From: Carya illinoinensis
Taxonomy: Eukaryota; Streptophyta; Magnoliopsida; Fagales; Juglandaceae
Assembly (NCBI RefSeq): GCF_018687715.1
Contig: NC_056755.1
Coordinates: forward strand, 17,490,001 to 17,554,000
Direction of reading: 5' to 3'
DNA length: 64,000 nucleotides
Shown here in pieces: positions 11,101 to 22,990 of this stretch. Every line of letters begins with the position of its first letter. The first letter of the stretch is position 1. The translations under genes were made by a program, and so were the position numbers. The notes below the pieces were generated by a model. That model was given only the letters and a program-made list of their open reading frames with translations. It had not been told where the DNA came from and did not search any database.

Positions 11101-13620
11101 AACATCATACGAGGGGAGTAGAGGAATTGTTCTAAAGTTTTTATTAAAGGTTTAGAGATTAATTTTCAAGAGTCATATGTGAGAAGTTGTTTCCTTATTG
11201 TTTTGAATTTCAATTGAATAGTGAAAGGAAGTTTTCGTTTAGACTTTTCGTTCTCTATTTTATTTAACTTTAGTTTAAAATTTATGGAATACTTTTTAGA
11301 TTTGTTTAGCTTAGAAGTTAGGGTAATTTATTTTCTGTTTACTTATTTCGTGTTATTTATTTTTCGCACATCTTTAAGTTTTCATTTAATAGTGATTACA
11401 ATTGTTATGTGTTATTTTGAGAATTTGTGGTTTAATTACAAAAATGAATTCTAGAATCTTGGTTTTGGGCATTTTCAATTTTCAGTTCATGTTTTGTCAA
11501 TTACTTTCTAATTTAGTTTAATGCTTAATTTAATTTTATTAATTTCTGAGTTTAATCTATTAGTCCTTTACATTCCAATCCGAAAATCAAAATCAAAAGA
11601 CATGAATCTAGTCCATGACTAGTACCTTTTTCCATCCATTGCACATACCATCATTTTATTTTCTCTTTGTGAAGTTTTTCACATTTTTCAATGAGTTTGA
11701 TTTCTAAGTAACTTTCCCTGAGGAGACGATCTAGGAATTTATTCCTAATTATTACACGACATCCTCCTGCACTTGGGATAGCATTAGTGCTACTCATTTT
11801 TGAGTGAGTCATTCATAGAGGCTCATTTAAGTTGTTTCATGAGCCAAGATGAAAGAGTTAGTGGGCACATAGATGGGAAACTTTGTTGACTGAATGTGAT
11901 GCCTTTGCAGTTTGTAATTGTCTCACTGTCTGGCTGGGGTCTACTCAATTTTAGGGGGCACAAATTCTTCACAACAAGTAAGGGCAAGAAGGAAGAGGTA
12001 CTTCTGTATATTCTTTAACTCGAGCATCATCTTTATTTTTTTATGTAAGATCCACCCTTTTCATGAGAGATTTAGAGCGCTATTATTTTGAATGTTAGAA
12101 TGATGTGACTTTGTAGTATAGTAATAAAACCTTGCAATGCATTTTGGTCGTAACTCATAATTAGTCAGTCTGTCCATTCCTTTGAATGTTTGCCTTTTCA
12201 TCCTGGTGAAAGTAAGACTGGTTTTAACACTTCATATAGTAGGAAATTTATTTATGCAAGTTAAAAAAACTCCTAATTCAAAAAGTTTAGTTGGAGCACT
12301 CAGGGAACATCACTACGCTTATAACTATATGAAAATATGAACTTTTCTTTTGCAACATAACAATTTATAGTTAAAATTATCCTTTACGAGTTGGTCCAAT
12401 ATGTATGGAAATACAAAAGTAATTCTTTCAAGAAAGATGTGAGTTAGGAAAGATTGGTTGACGAAATATGAACTACCATTTTTGTTAAATACTTCCTAGG
12501 TGCCATAGCTCTTTTCCCATTTTAATTAAATGTTTACTACTTCTAAAACAAAATTAAAGGTAAGAAATTTTTTGGCTTTGCTTTTGTTTCACATAATATA
12601 TATTTCTCAAATAAATGTTTGCATTTTCTCATTTATCCTTTGAAACACGTAAACGTCATTCATCAGCAAAGGAAAAAAAGTGATGTTCTCATTTTTTATG
12701 TGTAAGGCACATTTACAAGGATATGCCATATCAACAAAAGGGGTGGTGCCCAAGGGGAATAACTAGTCTTCCCTTGTACAAAACTCGGTATGGTATGTTA
12801 GAAATACATGTGCAAGTCAAAGATTAACTTTCTCCTTCTGACCAACCTAGGCTCTTTTAGCTAGAGAACCAAATGAAGTTCTGTTTAAATTGGAATTACT
12901 TAGGGATTACTTCATTCTAGTGGCGCATTGGACAAGGTATGGTGTGGGGAAATAAAGAGGGAAAGCATATGAATAGCAATAGAAGGAATCTTCATTGCAG
13001 ATTTCTTTCCTTCTATATGGTCACATTGCCTTATCTTGAACATTTTTTGATTGTGTGATATGGGATGGTTAGTGGATTTCTTGTAACAATTCTGCTGGAT
13101 ATATGGCGAGCTTTGACTGTCAAATATGCTTTTCAAAATGTTCAAATGGCAACTGTATGTAATCTAGTAATATTAGTTTATCCATGTTATTTTCTTGGTG
13201 AAAGTGTGTTTCAAATATGCAACATCTTATAAAATACAGTAGTGGAGAAAATAGAAAATAAAGCATTTGGTGGCTGTTAGATTCCATAACATTACTGTTT
13301 ATTGAATGTATCTGGCTTGTCTCCAAATAGGGTGCTTTATAACCTGTGTTTCAATTTTGGAGCTAGACCGCTTGCAGTTTGGTTATTTTGTTAGAGGGTT
13401 TATTTTGACCAATCTAATACCTTGTGCGTCCAAAAAGGAAATGAGGTCTGGATGATTGTGTAAAGATTCGGTGCACTTTTTGGGAAAGGGCCTTGGCTAA
13501 ATGGCCATATTCCTAATCTTTTTAATATTGAGGTACTTGTATGTGTATTGTTTTCATGTCTCGATTTAGTTGTTCCTGACTTCTAGTTGTTTACAGAATC
13601 TGGTGGAATCATCACACTAA
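7927..13620 (+). CDS. Small predicted mitochondrial single-pass membrane protein, four exons
   Basis: Exons are 7927-8047, 9158-9228, 11911-11997 and 13597-13620. They total 303 bases for 100 residues plus TAA, and all introns are GT-AG in consistent phase. The N-terminus (MATLAAAVAHRTASLTQI) is rich in Ala, Ser and Arg without acids until about residue 37, like a mitochondrial presequence. A conserved-looking core follows, HHGPPRVNIWQDPMSPSKW, then one hydrophobic segment (FVIVSLSGWGLL, residues 65-76) and a basic tail (SKGKKEE). The last exon adds only NLVESSH. I believe plants carry a conserved small organellar protein of this form, but I cannot name it or assign it to a complex. The ATG at 7927 has a strong context (GCCATGG). 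An in-frame ATG at 7849 would add 26 residues, and an overlapping out-of-frame ATG lies at 7823. Without the last splice, translation would stop at 12016-12018. Intron 2 carries a solo LTR. Confidence 0.75.
8081..8117. repeat. (TA)n microsatellite in intron 1
   Basis: About 18 uninterrupted TA units just downstream of the exon 1 donor site. A good candidate for length polymorphism; no other role is apparent. Confidence 0.95.
9581..9628. repeat. Imperfect palindrome in the solo LTR
   Basis: CTTTTGGGTTCA pairs with TGAACCTCAAAAG across a few central bases, with one mismatch. It could form a hairpin in the transcript. No function is assigned. Confidence 0.6.
10619..10627 (+). promoter_or_regulatory. 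TATA box of the solo LTR
   Basis: TATAAAAGG lies inside the 9304-11811 LTR, about where a plus-strand retroelement promoter would sit. Transcription from here would run along the host gene in the sense direction and could create LTR-initiated transcripts reading into exon 3. Confidence 0.5.
10850..11030. repeat. 55-bp tandem repeat, three copies, in the solo LTR
   Basis: The unit starts AAGTGTGCTA(T/G)TTTGTTTCAT and continues through GCAA(T/C)AAAA..AAATT(G/A)TTTTAGAAGTTTTAAT. Copies start at 10850, 10920 and 10975; the first has a small internal duplication of its TTTGTTTCAT part. This is local expansion within the LTR. Confidence 0.75.
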
Positions 13621-14494
13621 GGTTTGGAGCTTTTAGCAGCTACAGAATTTCCTTGGTAATAAGTCGTGGGCTTGGATTCTTGTTGGTTGGCCGACAACTT
13701 TGTTGGCTAGTTATGATTAGTCTCTTTGAAGAATGTACATGCGGTAAAATTTGGAGGCTGATTGTTTTTGTTGGAAGACAATCAACCAATTTCCTTTTGC
13801 TACCTGTTTCCTAGTTATGTTCATGATTTGATGCATTGGACTTAAATGTTCCAGTAATGCAAAGCCATCTTCGTAAAAGTACAAATTCTATTAATAGTAT
13901 TTAGAATCACCTGATTATAGATCTGCATCATTGCATGGAATTTACCTATCGAAAAAATTTATTTGCAAGCCTGGCTTATTGACACCAAACATACCAATGG
14001 TGTAAACGCCTACCACATTAGATAGTATGAAAAATTATGTTGTTGTGAATAATTTTTTTTTTCAATTGCTTTAGGGTTGACAGCAAATGGTATGCTTATA
14101 TATTGACTTGCAGGTAGTAAAACTCTTAAATAAAAGTAGCATATCAGGGTTTTAACTCAAATAAATGTACCTTTTAATTGCTGGGATCGGTTTTGAAAAA
14201 TATGAAAGATAGGATTGAAGCCTTAGGTGTGAGAAATTTTGAGAATGTTTGATAACTTTTGAGAATGTTTTGAGATATTGTTTATTGGCATGCTTCATGA
14301 ACTCGTGACCCCACGACTTTGGCCCAGTTTCATTCAGCTGTCTAGCTTCATCATTGCTATTTCTATTCATCGGATGTTGGACTCTTCAACCTTCAAGAAA
14401 ATTATTGGGGACGTTCCACCCATTCACCAAAATCTGATGATGATTTGTGTTGTGAATGTTCGAAGCGGGGGCAGAACCAGCTATATGGTTGGGT
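13621..14494. other. 3' flank of the mitochondrial-protein gene and repeat-like DNA
   Basis: No additional gene is supportable. The first part presumably contains the 3' untranslated region. The stretch up to 14494 contains GGGGGCAGAACCAGCTATATGG, which continues after the solo LTR as GGTCTCCCAAAATTTT. That pattern is reminiscent of a common plant repeat end, so the LTR seems to have landed in an older repeat. Confidence 0.4.
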
Positions 14495-14784
14495 GCCATT
14501 ATAACAGCCCGCTAGAAATTCAATTGTGAAATTTCTATTATCTTTAGGAACCTCGTGAAGACCCCATAAGTTTTCACGAATACATTAATCATATAGATTT
14601 TTGTCTAACTACATAGTTAGTGTTATTATTTACTATGGTATCAGAAGTGTGTTTTTAATTATTGAAAATAGTTAGAAGTGTCAAAATGTATTATGGTTTA
14701 TGCCATTAGACTCGGAAGGTTATTTAAAGTCTTATGGCGTAATAACATTTTTTCATATTTTCGGACAAAACGTCTGTTCAAAAC

Positions 14785-14916
14785 TGTAGATATTATTGGA
14801 TAAAAATATCTTAAACTAATTTTGTGGATATTATTAGATAAAAATATTTTAAGCTAATTTCATGGATATTATTGGGTAAAAATATCTTGAATTGATTTTT
14901 GTAGATATTATTAGGT
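14785..14916. repeat. 38-39 bp tandem repeat, about three copies, in the solo LTR
   Basis: GATATTATT(G/A)G(A/G)TAAAAATAT(C/T)TT(A/G)A recurs at about 14788, 14827, 14865 and 14904. The last copy runs into the 33-bp array that follows. Confidence 0.75.
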
Positions 14917-15013
14917 AAGAGAGTCCTACACTTCACTCTCACTCCGGGTAAGAGAGTCCTACACTTAACTCTCACTTTAGGTAAGAGAGTCTTACACTTA
15001 ACTCTCACTCCAG
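14915..15013. repeat. 33-bp tandem repeat, three copies
   Basis: GTAAGAGAGTC(C/T)TACACTT(C/A)ACTCTCACT starts at 14915, 14948 and 14981, exactly 33 bases apart. Because the unit is a multiple of three, it makes an open reverse-strand frame with a repeating peptide. That frame is a shadow. Confidence 0.9.
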
Positions 15014-16954
15014 CCTCATCTCTTCCATATCTCATCCATAAGTATCTCCAGCCACCTCTCCCCACGAAATTATTTTCATTTATACTTTCAATTAAAAGAA
15101 TATCAAACACTCTCTCTCGGACAGCTTTTAGGAGTTATTTTGCACGCCCATTTCGAAGCTTTTGTAAGTGTTTTATCATAAAGTCTCATTCATATAAGTT
15201 GTTCCTTTTTTAGTCTAGTTTACATAGATATCTTATTTAACCCATTTGAAGATCATTTGATCAGTCAAATATTATATAAACTATAGAAATGTCATTTTAG
15301 GAGATAAACTGGAGAATATGTTATAGTTTGGAGTTTTTGACCAAGCTAATGGATAGATATTGGTCCGAAATTTTTATGGAGTATTGTTAATATGTATATG
15401 TGACTATTGGTTAAGGATTTTTGCATGATTAAAGGTTTTGATGAAAGATTTTCTTAGATTTAGAAACTTAGCAACTGGAAGAAGAAAAACAGTTTCTGTT
15501 TCGAGAAAGTTTAACTCTTTGGTGGTCTAAACCTATTCCAATGGCTTTGATAATTTTATTGGAGGATCCTAAGCATCTTATATACATGTTATATTATTAT
15601 TTTGAAGATATTTAATGTTAGTTTCAAAGATATGAAATTTTATGTAAAGAGATATTCAGATAAGTCAAAGTGTGGATATTCTTGGCTAAATTTATGTTTT
15701 GGTTAATTTCTAACCATGTGATCTTGAATTAGAAGCTTATATATGTTTTAGGACATATTTTTAAACCATGTGATGGTTTGGTTTGAAGATCATATATTTA
15801 TAAGTCATAGATCAAGAGATTTATCAAAACTAGTTGAGGAAAAAGTTTATGTTTTTGGACTAAGTGTAAAACCAAAAACTCCAAATGTTATTTTGTGATT
15901 TTGGTGACTTTAGTTTGATGATTTAAAGCATGGTTGATGTTAGGATGATATTATGAATATGTTAGAAGTAAGATTTGATTTTTGAAATTCTTGGAAATGT
16001 TTTGATTTAAAGTCAAAACTTGTGATTCAAGTGCTTGGATCATTTTACAAAAAAGTTTGGTGTTGATTATTAGCCTTTTCTAAATGGATGTTTTAAGTAT
16101 GGTTTTGAACTTAGGATTGGAAGATGTTTGTTGCAAAATTTTGGTTTAAGTATGAGTTTTGAAGTTGGAAGGAATTGCAACAAAAATAAGGGAAATGACC
16201 TATAAATGTTTCGGCCATAGTGTGTTTTCCATAGTTGTGTTTTGTTTTAAATTTTTCTGAGTTGATATTTAAGTTTAGGACAAAATTTATATGAGAAATG
16301 TAAATTTTGGAAACTTTTGGAGTTAGGATGAAAAATCCTTAAGTTATAGGTAAAACGGTCATTTTCCCACATGTAGAGAGTAAAATGAAAATTTTACTCT
16401 TTAAGTTAGTATTTTCCATATTTCAAATTATTAGTGATTTAGTTCTAACTTTTAGAATCACTAATTACAGTTCCTCGTGATCGCACTTGAAGTTTTATAA
16501 GAAACGCGGAGATCGAGGTAAGTTAGCTTTTAACTTACTAGCAGTCTACTGTGTATGTGTGCTAAGTAAAGGAACTACAGTGTATGTATGTGTGTTATCA
16601 TATATGTCATGCCATGCCAAGTTATCACGTAATTGTCTATTATACAGAATTTATTCTATCATCAATTTTTTATCTGTTACATAATATATTTTGTCATGTA
16701 TTACTGTACCTTACAAGTACGTCATGCTAAGTATGTCATCTATTACATGTATGTCAAGTCATGTAATATTCACTGTTGCAAGTATGTTATGTTAAATATG
16801 TTGTCTATTATATGTTATACCATGTTACGAAATATTTATATCTCAAGTTGGTTATGTATTTCAAGTTATGTTCAAGTCACGTTATGTTACGTCAGGGCTT
16901 CAATCATTTCGTATTCCAGTCACGTTTTATCTTGATTACTTATGTATGGGGTCA

Positions 16955-17262
16955 CAGCAATTGTGGCGCATACACTACGTGAGACACAGCAATTGTGACA
17001 CGTAGAATACATGGGACCACAACAACTGTGGAATGTGTATTTAAGCAGTTAAAGAATAAGTTCTGTAGAATACATGGGGCCACAACAACTGTAGAGTATG
17101 TATTTACACGTAGAATACATGGAGCCACAACAACTGTGGAGTATGTATTTTTCATGTCAAGTCAAGTTTGTGTAGAATACATGGGGCCACAACAACCGTG
17201 GAGCATGTATTTACACGTATAATACATGGGGCCACAACAACTGTGGAGTATGTATTTTTCAT
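16955..17262. repeat. Higher-order tandem array (45 + 62 bp, period about 107)
   Basis: Five copies of T(A)GAATACATGGGGCCACAA followed by CAACTGTGGAGTATGTATTT start at 17003, 17066, 17111, 17173 and 17218. Spacings are 63, 45, 62 and 45 bases, so two alternating unit lengths form a higher-order repeat. More degenerate CAGCAATTGTG copies precede it from about 16955. Frames stay open on both strands across the array, as repeats with no stop codon tend to do; I do not call a gene. Confidence 0.85.
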
Positions 17263-17470
17263 GTTAAGTGAAGTTTCAGAACAAGTTCATAATAAGTCAA
17301 GTTTCATATCGCGTTCATGTTAAGTCAAGTTTTAGAATAAGTTCATGATAAGTTAAGTTTCATATCATGTTCATGTTAATTCAAGTTTCAGAGCAAGTTC
17401 ATGCTAAGTCAAGTTTCAGATCAAGTTCTTGTCAAATCAAGTTCAGTTCATGTTTCAACTTAAGTTATGT
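17255..17470. repeat. Short degenerate tandem array of GTTCATGTTAAGTCAAGTTTCA units
   Basis: AAGTTTCAGA(A/T)CAAGTTCATG(T/A/C)TAAGTCAAGTT-type units recur about every 25-50 bases up to the TTATGTCAATTATG stretch. It follows directly on the 107-bp higher-order array and belongs to the same long LTR. Confidence 0.7.
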
Positions 17471-18068
17471 CAATTATGTTATGTTGTACGCCAAGTTATG
17501 CTTTAATTACTTATGAATTTGAATATGCATTTATGCTTTTACTGTCATCCATGCATCATTAGCTTGTGTGGAAGATTTTTTGTTAACTTACTGAGATTTG
17601 TAATCAAATCTCACTTTGGTAGTCCCAACTATCATTCCCCCCGAATGGTAGATCTTATTACAAGACATGAAAGAGAATCAGGAGCTGATCAACTAGACAC
17701 AGTTGACTAAGCGACGGTGCGACATCAATGTTAATATAATAATTAACGTAAATTACTACTTGTACGATTGAGTTGCATCTCTAGTACTTTTTGGATCATA
17801 ACCATTTTGAACTAGTGTTGTGATCTTAGTTGTTCAATGGATTTTTATGTATGAAGTATGTTTTAAGTATTTGGGATATTTCCAATTTGGTGCATAGTAT
17901 TGCTAAAGAAAAAAATTTATCCGCTGCGAATATTGCATATTGTTAGATGCATGTAAGGAACATTGCATCTTATATGTCATGAACGGGGGCAGGTAACCTT
18001 GCGTTGCATGTCTCGACGCTTCAAATGTCCGTCCGATCCCAAACGGAATTTGAGAGTGTCATAGCCAT

Positions 18069-21000
18069 GGTCTCCCAAAATTTTGTTAAAATCTTGCCAT
18101 GTACTTAACTCTTTTGAATGTGCCCATAAAATAAGATTATTTAGCCTTCCAATACATAACTTTTAGCACATTAATCTCATTTTAAAATATTTTTTTTCTT
18201 AATAAGTTTTCTAAATCTTTTCTTTGTTTTCAGTATCATTTATTTTTTCAAATCTACCAAGTGAGAGAAGAGTACTCGCAACTTTGACTAAGCATCCTAA
18301 AAAGCAATAGCACTAGCCCCAAGGCAATCATTTTTGTCAACCTAACCACAACAACCTAATGATAGAGATTTCAATATCTTTTTCATCACCATAGTTGTAT
18401 TTTTGCAACTATCTTGAGGTTTGGAGTTCAAGGAGCAAGAGATGCAACTAGACCCGGTGGTATTTGGGTTGCAAAGGTGGTGTTAACATTGTTCACGAGG
18501 ACCAAGAAACTCACACTCACATGCAAAAAAGAAGAAAAGAAATGAAAAAAAATTAAATGATGACTTTGTCTCGAACACAAAGAACAATTTGGGACCTTGT
18601 GGAGAGGAAGCATTTCGTAGTTGAGAGAGTTGTGAATTTTATGGAACAAAAAAAGGGGATGAAGAATAGAAGCATTAGAAATACAACACTAGAAGAGACG
18701 ATTTTGAAAGGAAAAGTATCAGGTGATGTAAAGTTGCCAGAAAGAAGGCACCAAGGTCCTCGAACACAGGGCAAGCAAAATGACCAAAAAGTCCTCAAAT
18801 GCACATCTCTAGCTACACAATCAGGGATATTTTAGGCAAAAGACATGTTTTTCATATTTGATAGAGATAGCCATGCAATTTCAAGTGTATAGACAAGGGT
18901 CCCATCAGATAAATCAAAAGAGAGACGGATTAGTCATAGGAATACCAACAATTTCCCTTAAAATACAACCTAACCCATCATAAAGCTTAAGGGTAAAAAT
19001 GTAATGTTTTCATTAAACACAAATCACTATTCGTAGACGGATAAACACTTTTGTAATAGAGGTAGATAAGTAAAATAGACTCCTGTACTAGAGGGGATAA
19101 AATATCTTAGGTCCAAAGTGGCTTTCCAAGCTTAACCCAAGGTTAAGAGTCTCATCAGAAGGGAAGAAAGAGAGAGAGGGAAGGAGGGGATAAAAGGTCG
19201 AGGAAGTAAAAACATGCTTGGACAAAAAGATGGGATGAGATCTAAAGGAGATCAGATGTAACATAAAAGAAGGATGGGTAAAGGATAAAAGAGGGGATCA
19301 GACGACTTCAAGGCAAATTTTTCTAGACGCCTACCTCAACTTCGACTTCTCATTCTACTTCTTCAACCTGGCGATGGGAGCTCCAAAGAGAAGATTTTCA
19401 CAAAAAAATAGATATTTGATCTCCATTATATAGTGAAGATGAGAAACTGTAAAAGAATTATATTATAATAGATTCCCCCCTCTCAAAAGACCAATGGACA
19501 TTGGTATTATATTAAACTACGTAAATCTGTATGTCTCAATTGTTTTTTATATTTCTTGCATTTATTTCCTATTCACTGACATGGATATATGCCCAAACGT
19601 CATACAACAGCACCAAACCATCGTCGGGGGCTCCACACCACATTGATTAAGACTCAAATTGTCGTAGCAGGTTGGAAATGACTATTTCTCATCTTTTGGC
19701 CTATTGTACATTTTTCGACATTAACTATTGGCACCGTTTGTGGGATCCAATTAAGTGAGAGAACAAATATTTTTTAGCCTACAAAATTGTCTCAAATTGA
19801 GTGGATAAATTTTCCCCAGATAAGTATTTATAGCTTTTCTACTTTTATTTTTATTGCCAATGTTGTAGCAAAAATTTGGTCGAGTAAACATTTCCTCGCT
19901 TAGGCGATTAAGTGTACTTAAGTGCTCTCTTTTTATGCACCCAATGTGTAAGGCCTAGAACCCAAACTCCTTGGCCACTTGAGCAAGAAGTACATTTTGC
20001 AAAAAGATAGGCAAGGACATGAGAGGGTACAATGCATTTAAATGCACTATGCAGCTGCACATGTTAGGAATAGTGCACAAAGTGTATAGTGCCATGCATG
20101 TCCAAGCACCAACTATGTATGGCACACACAATACCATTACAACACACAATGGGTGCACGCTGTCGTGCACCCGATAGACTCGCGGCAGCCCATTGCAAGC
20201 CTAGTGAACCTGCCTGTGGCCACCACATGGACACCATCCACCGCATTGTCTCTTCCCAAAGCTAATAAGGTGTGAAAGCGTAAGTGTGGTATGAGGTTTG
20301 GCAATACTCTTGAGCTTCAAAAGAATTTAGATGGCCAGAACTTGGAGAGATACTTGTTGGCAGACATACAACCATGAGCGGCAGTTTGATATCTTAGCTT
20401 AGTGGAAGGTAAATGTCGTCAAATATTCCATCATTGGAGAGATTGCCCACAATATTCTGACCATCCCTATTTCTACTATAGCCTCAATCTGCCTTTTGCA
20501 TCAGGGGGCGGCATATATAGATCCAATTTTGAGTTCATTGTTTTCTAACACTGTGGAAACTTTGATATTGTACTCAAAATTGGATCAAAATGAAACCAAT
20601 TTAGCTTTTGAATGTGGCAGACTTTGCGGAGAGCTAAGATGAGGTTGATATTGACTAGCCTGGAAGTAGTAATTGCTCTTAATTCATTATTTTGCTTTTT
20701 CTTTAGCTTATAATAGATTGTGTCACATTTGATCAAAAAAATTAATTTCAAATTTGATTTTTGTAGGTTCTACTTCGGGAAAGGAGGCTCCATATCAATC
20801 TACATCAGTTGCAATTTGACTTTGTTAGTTAATTCTTTGTTGTTTGTACATATTCTCATATTAATATTGTTATTAATTCATTCTTATTTTTTTTACTTTT
20901 TTCATGTTTTCTCTTGTTTCTTTAGGGAGTCTAAATGGTTTTAACAAATATTGTTCATTGCGAATATATGTCATCAGTGAAGTAGTATCCCATTGCATAA

Positions 21001-22430
21001 TTTTGACAATTAATTGTATAATTCATAGATAAAATATGCCATTGAGTAAGGTAAAAAAATATAAATGAGTCATCAATCATATTTATATCAATACAAGACC
21101 CAAGTAACAAAAAAAACGTATCAAATCCATAGATTATAGGAAATAATTTGTTCTAAAACAATTTTACGATAATGGATATGACCAAAATACATACCTAGAA
21201 ATATTTCCCACTTTCAGTGCATATACCTAACATGCCTGGAAATCCACGTTTCTAATCAATTGTGAGCAATTTAATAATGTTATCTTTTATTTATTTATTT
21301 ATTTTTCTAAGCAAGCTTTACTTCATTATACTAAAAAGATGATACATGGGGAGGGGGTGAGGTTCCCTAACAAACACCCCAAATCAATAAATAACAATGC
21401 AAAGTGGTGAAAAAAGGAAAAAAATGGATTTATTTGAGACCAATTTCTTGGTTCCTACCCCTGTTCTATAAGAGGACAAAGTCTTATAAGAAGACAAAAA
21501 TAAGGTATTTGCATAAAAACAAACAATGGAACCACCATTGGTGGCGGTGGATCCTCTGTTGGAAGCGGTGATGACAGCTGCACTGTCACTTATTGACTTG
21601 AGATGATTATTGGAAAGATCCACGATCCCTCTTCCAAGATCACAGGTTAGGGAAAACGGTAACATAGGGTAGCAGCTAGACACTGACCCGAGTCACTGGC
21701 AAGGGGCTAACACAGGTGGTGGCAACACGTATAAGCCACGTGCCACCTAAGGAGATGAACGGACGGGCTGATCCAAAGGATCGGAGGCCTTTGAAGCCGA
21801 TGGGGTCATGCGTGGCCTCAAAAGCCACCGTAGGAAGTGGTTGCACGTGGAAAATAAGCACGGTAGGGGCTGTGAGTGCAACGAACGCGTTTAATGGAAT
21901 AGTGATTTTCTTTTATGACCATGAAAATCAGGGATTAGAGATGCTGAAGAAGCGGCATGTGAAGGACGGAGGATGCCGGAAAGCAGCAGATCGGCAATGG
22001 TTGGTGCTATGGAGGGAAAACTAAAGGAAAAGCTAGGGAAATTAAACCAATGGGAAAACATAGAAACTGAAAAGCCACTAGGGTTGGCTAGGGGAGGAGG
22101 TTGTCGGAGCCTAAGCTCCAAATCTCCTTCACCCAGTGAAGGGGCGACAATCTTGGGAACTGGTTGGGGAAGCGTCTAGTAGAGAGAAAATAGAGAAATT
22201 GGATCGAAAAGGGTTAATCTAGTAATGCTATCATTGTTGGGTTTCTTTAAATACTATTTAGAAAAAAGAAATTAAAACTATTACTTTAACAAATAATTTT
22301 GGACCCTTTTAATGTTGTAATCTCCCCAATCTTCAAGTATACATCCATAAAATCCGCTGTAACATCATATGCAAGCATCTTAAGAGCAATTGTAATCTTT
22401 TGAAAAGAAAAAAAAAATCAAGCCTTCCAA
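18069..22430. other. No gene recognised; probable old retroelement DNA
   Basis: No intact gene is supportable. Around 19726-19745 the sequence ATTGGCACCGTTTGTGGGAT looks like a decayed gypsy primer-binding region (commonly TTGGCGCCGTCTGTGGGA), so part of 18960-19725 may be an old 5' LTR. The 21500-22180 segment is GC-richer and has overlapping frames on both strands but no recognisable domain. No RNA gene was found. Confidence 0.4.
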
Positions 22431-22540
22431 GATTGGATATGAAGAAAAAAAAAGAATGACTCATTCGAAAATACTTGTGAGGATAGATTGGATATGAAGA
22501 AAGAAAAGAACGACTCATTCGAAAACACTTGTGAGGATAG
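22431..22540. repeat. 55-bp direct repeat, two copies
   Basis: GATTGGATATGAAGAAA, then AAGAA(T/C)GACTCATTCGAAAA and (T/C)ACTTGTGAGGATA, occurs at 22431 and again at 22486. A third start, GATTGG, at 22541 then diverges. Confidence 0.85.
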
Positions 22541-22829
22541 ATTGGTGGATCAACAACATAGTTAGGAAAAAGATTTTGGTGGGCTTGCAATTGATCCCAC
22601 CTAATGAATCTATGTGGTTTTCTAGACAACCATGTGAGCTTGATCCTTCTTCTCCATACCAATTTCTCTCACTATCTCAAATTCATCATCAGAATCTAAA
22701 TCAAGAAATGTTATTTTGCTGAAAAGAAAACAATTCATTGGGAGAAGATAAAAATAATAATTTCACAAAGAAACTTATATTGAAGTAAATAAATCGTTGA
22801 GGAAATATTTTGTATCTTATAGTGAAAGA

Positions 22830-22990
22830 ATATAACCATTAAAAGAATATCTCTGTCAAAAGAATAAGACCGTTGGAAGAGTATAGCTATTGGAAGAATA
22901 TGACCGCTGGAAATTTATATGTCTACTGGAAAAATATGATCTTTAGAATAATATGAGAGTTAGAAAAATATATTCGCTAGAAAATATCAA
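22830..22990. repeat. Degenerate ~20-bp repeat (GGAAGAATATGACCGTT type)
   Basis: Units such as AGACCGTTGGAAGAGTATAGC, TATTGGAAGAATATGACC and CTACTGGAAAAATATGATC repeat about every 18-21 bases. Similar minisatellites are found in some plant copia LTRs, so this could be a remnant of the 5' LTR of the degraded copia element downstream. That link is inference. Confidence 0.55.

Larger units (their letters stand above)
9304..11811 (+). mobile_element. Solo LTR (2508 bp), gypsy/Athila-like, in intron 2 of the mitochondrial-protein gene
   Basis: The segment begins TGATTGAGC, ends GTGAGTCA and is flanked by TTCAT at 9299-9303 and 11812-11816, a perfect 5-bp target-site duplication. It has no coding capacity. 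Near its right end it has the plant gypsy LTR signature CCTGAGGAGACGATCT followed by ATTACACGACATCC. A TATAAAAGG box lies at 10619. A full element would have a second LTR and an internal region; neither is present, so this is best read as a solo LTR left by recombination. Family naming rests on memory of similar plant LTR ends. Confidence 0.8.
14500..18063. mobile_element. Solo LTR (3564 bp) with target-site duplication
   Basis: The segment begins TATAACAGCCCGC, ends GAGTGTCATA and is flanked by GCCAT at 14495-14499 and 18064-18068, a perfect 5-bp duplication. The ends form the short inverted pair TAT...ATA, and the start resembles the TGTAACAGCCC-type ends of plant gypsy LTRs. No retroelement protein is encoded inside; all open frames are short and several overlap tandem arrays. 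The length is large for an LTR. The simplest reading is a solo LTR from a long-LTR gypsy family; a non-coding derivative whose two LTRs I failed to recognise is also possible. Orientation is not proven. Confidence 0.75.

Noticed and set aside
13597..13814. Independent small gene starting near 13587
   Set aside because: The first bases are better explained as the last exon of the mitochondrial-protein gene, whose frame ends at 13620; the longer frame has no similarity.
16952..17222. Open frames on both strands with repeated RIHGATTTVEYVF and NTYSTVVVAPCIL-like peptides
   Set aside because: They come from the stop-free tandem array in the solo LTR and have no start context or non-repeat homology.
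16955..17470. CRISPR-like array
   Set aside because: Repeats are contiguous and diverged rather than short identical repeats with unique spacers, and the DNA is plant nuclear.
21716..22179. Overlapping 60-100 codon frames on both strands
   Set aside because: No domain, no splice context and both strands equally open; more likely GC-richer repeat DNA.
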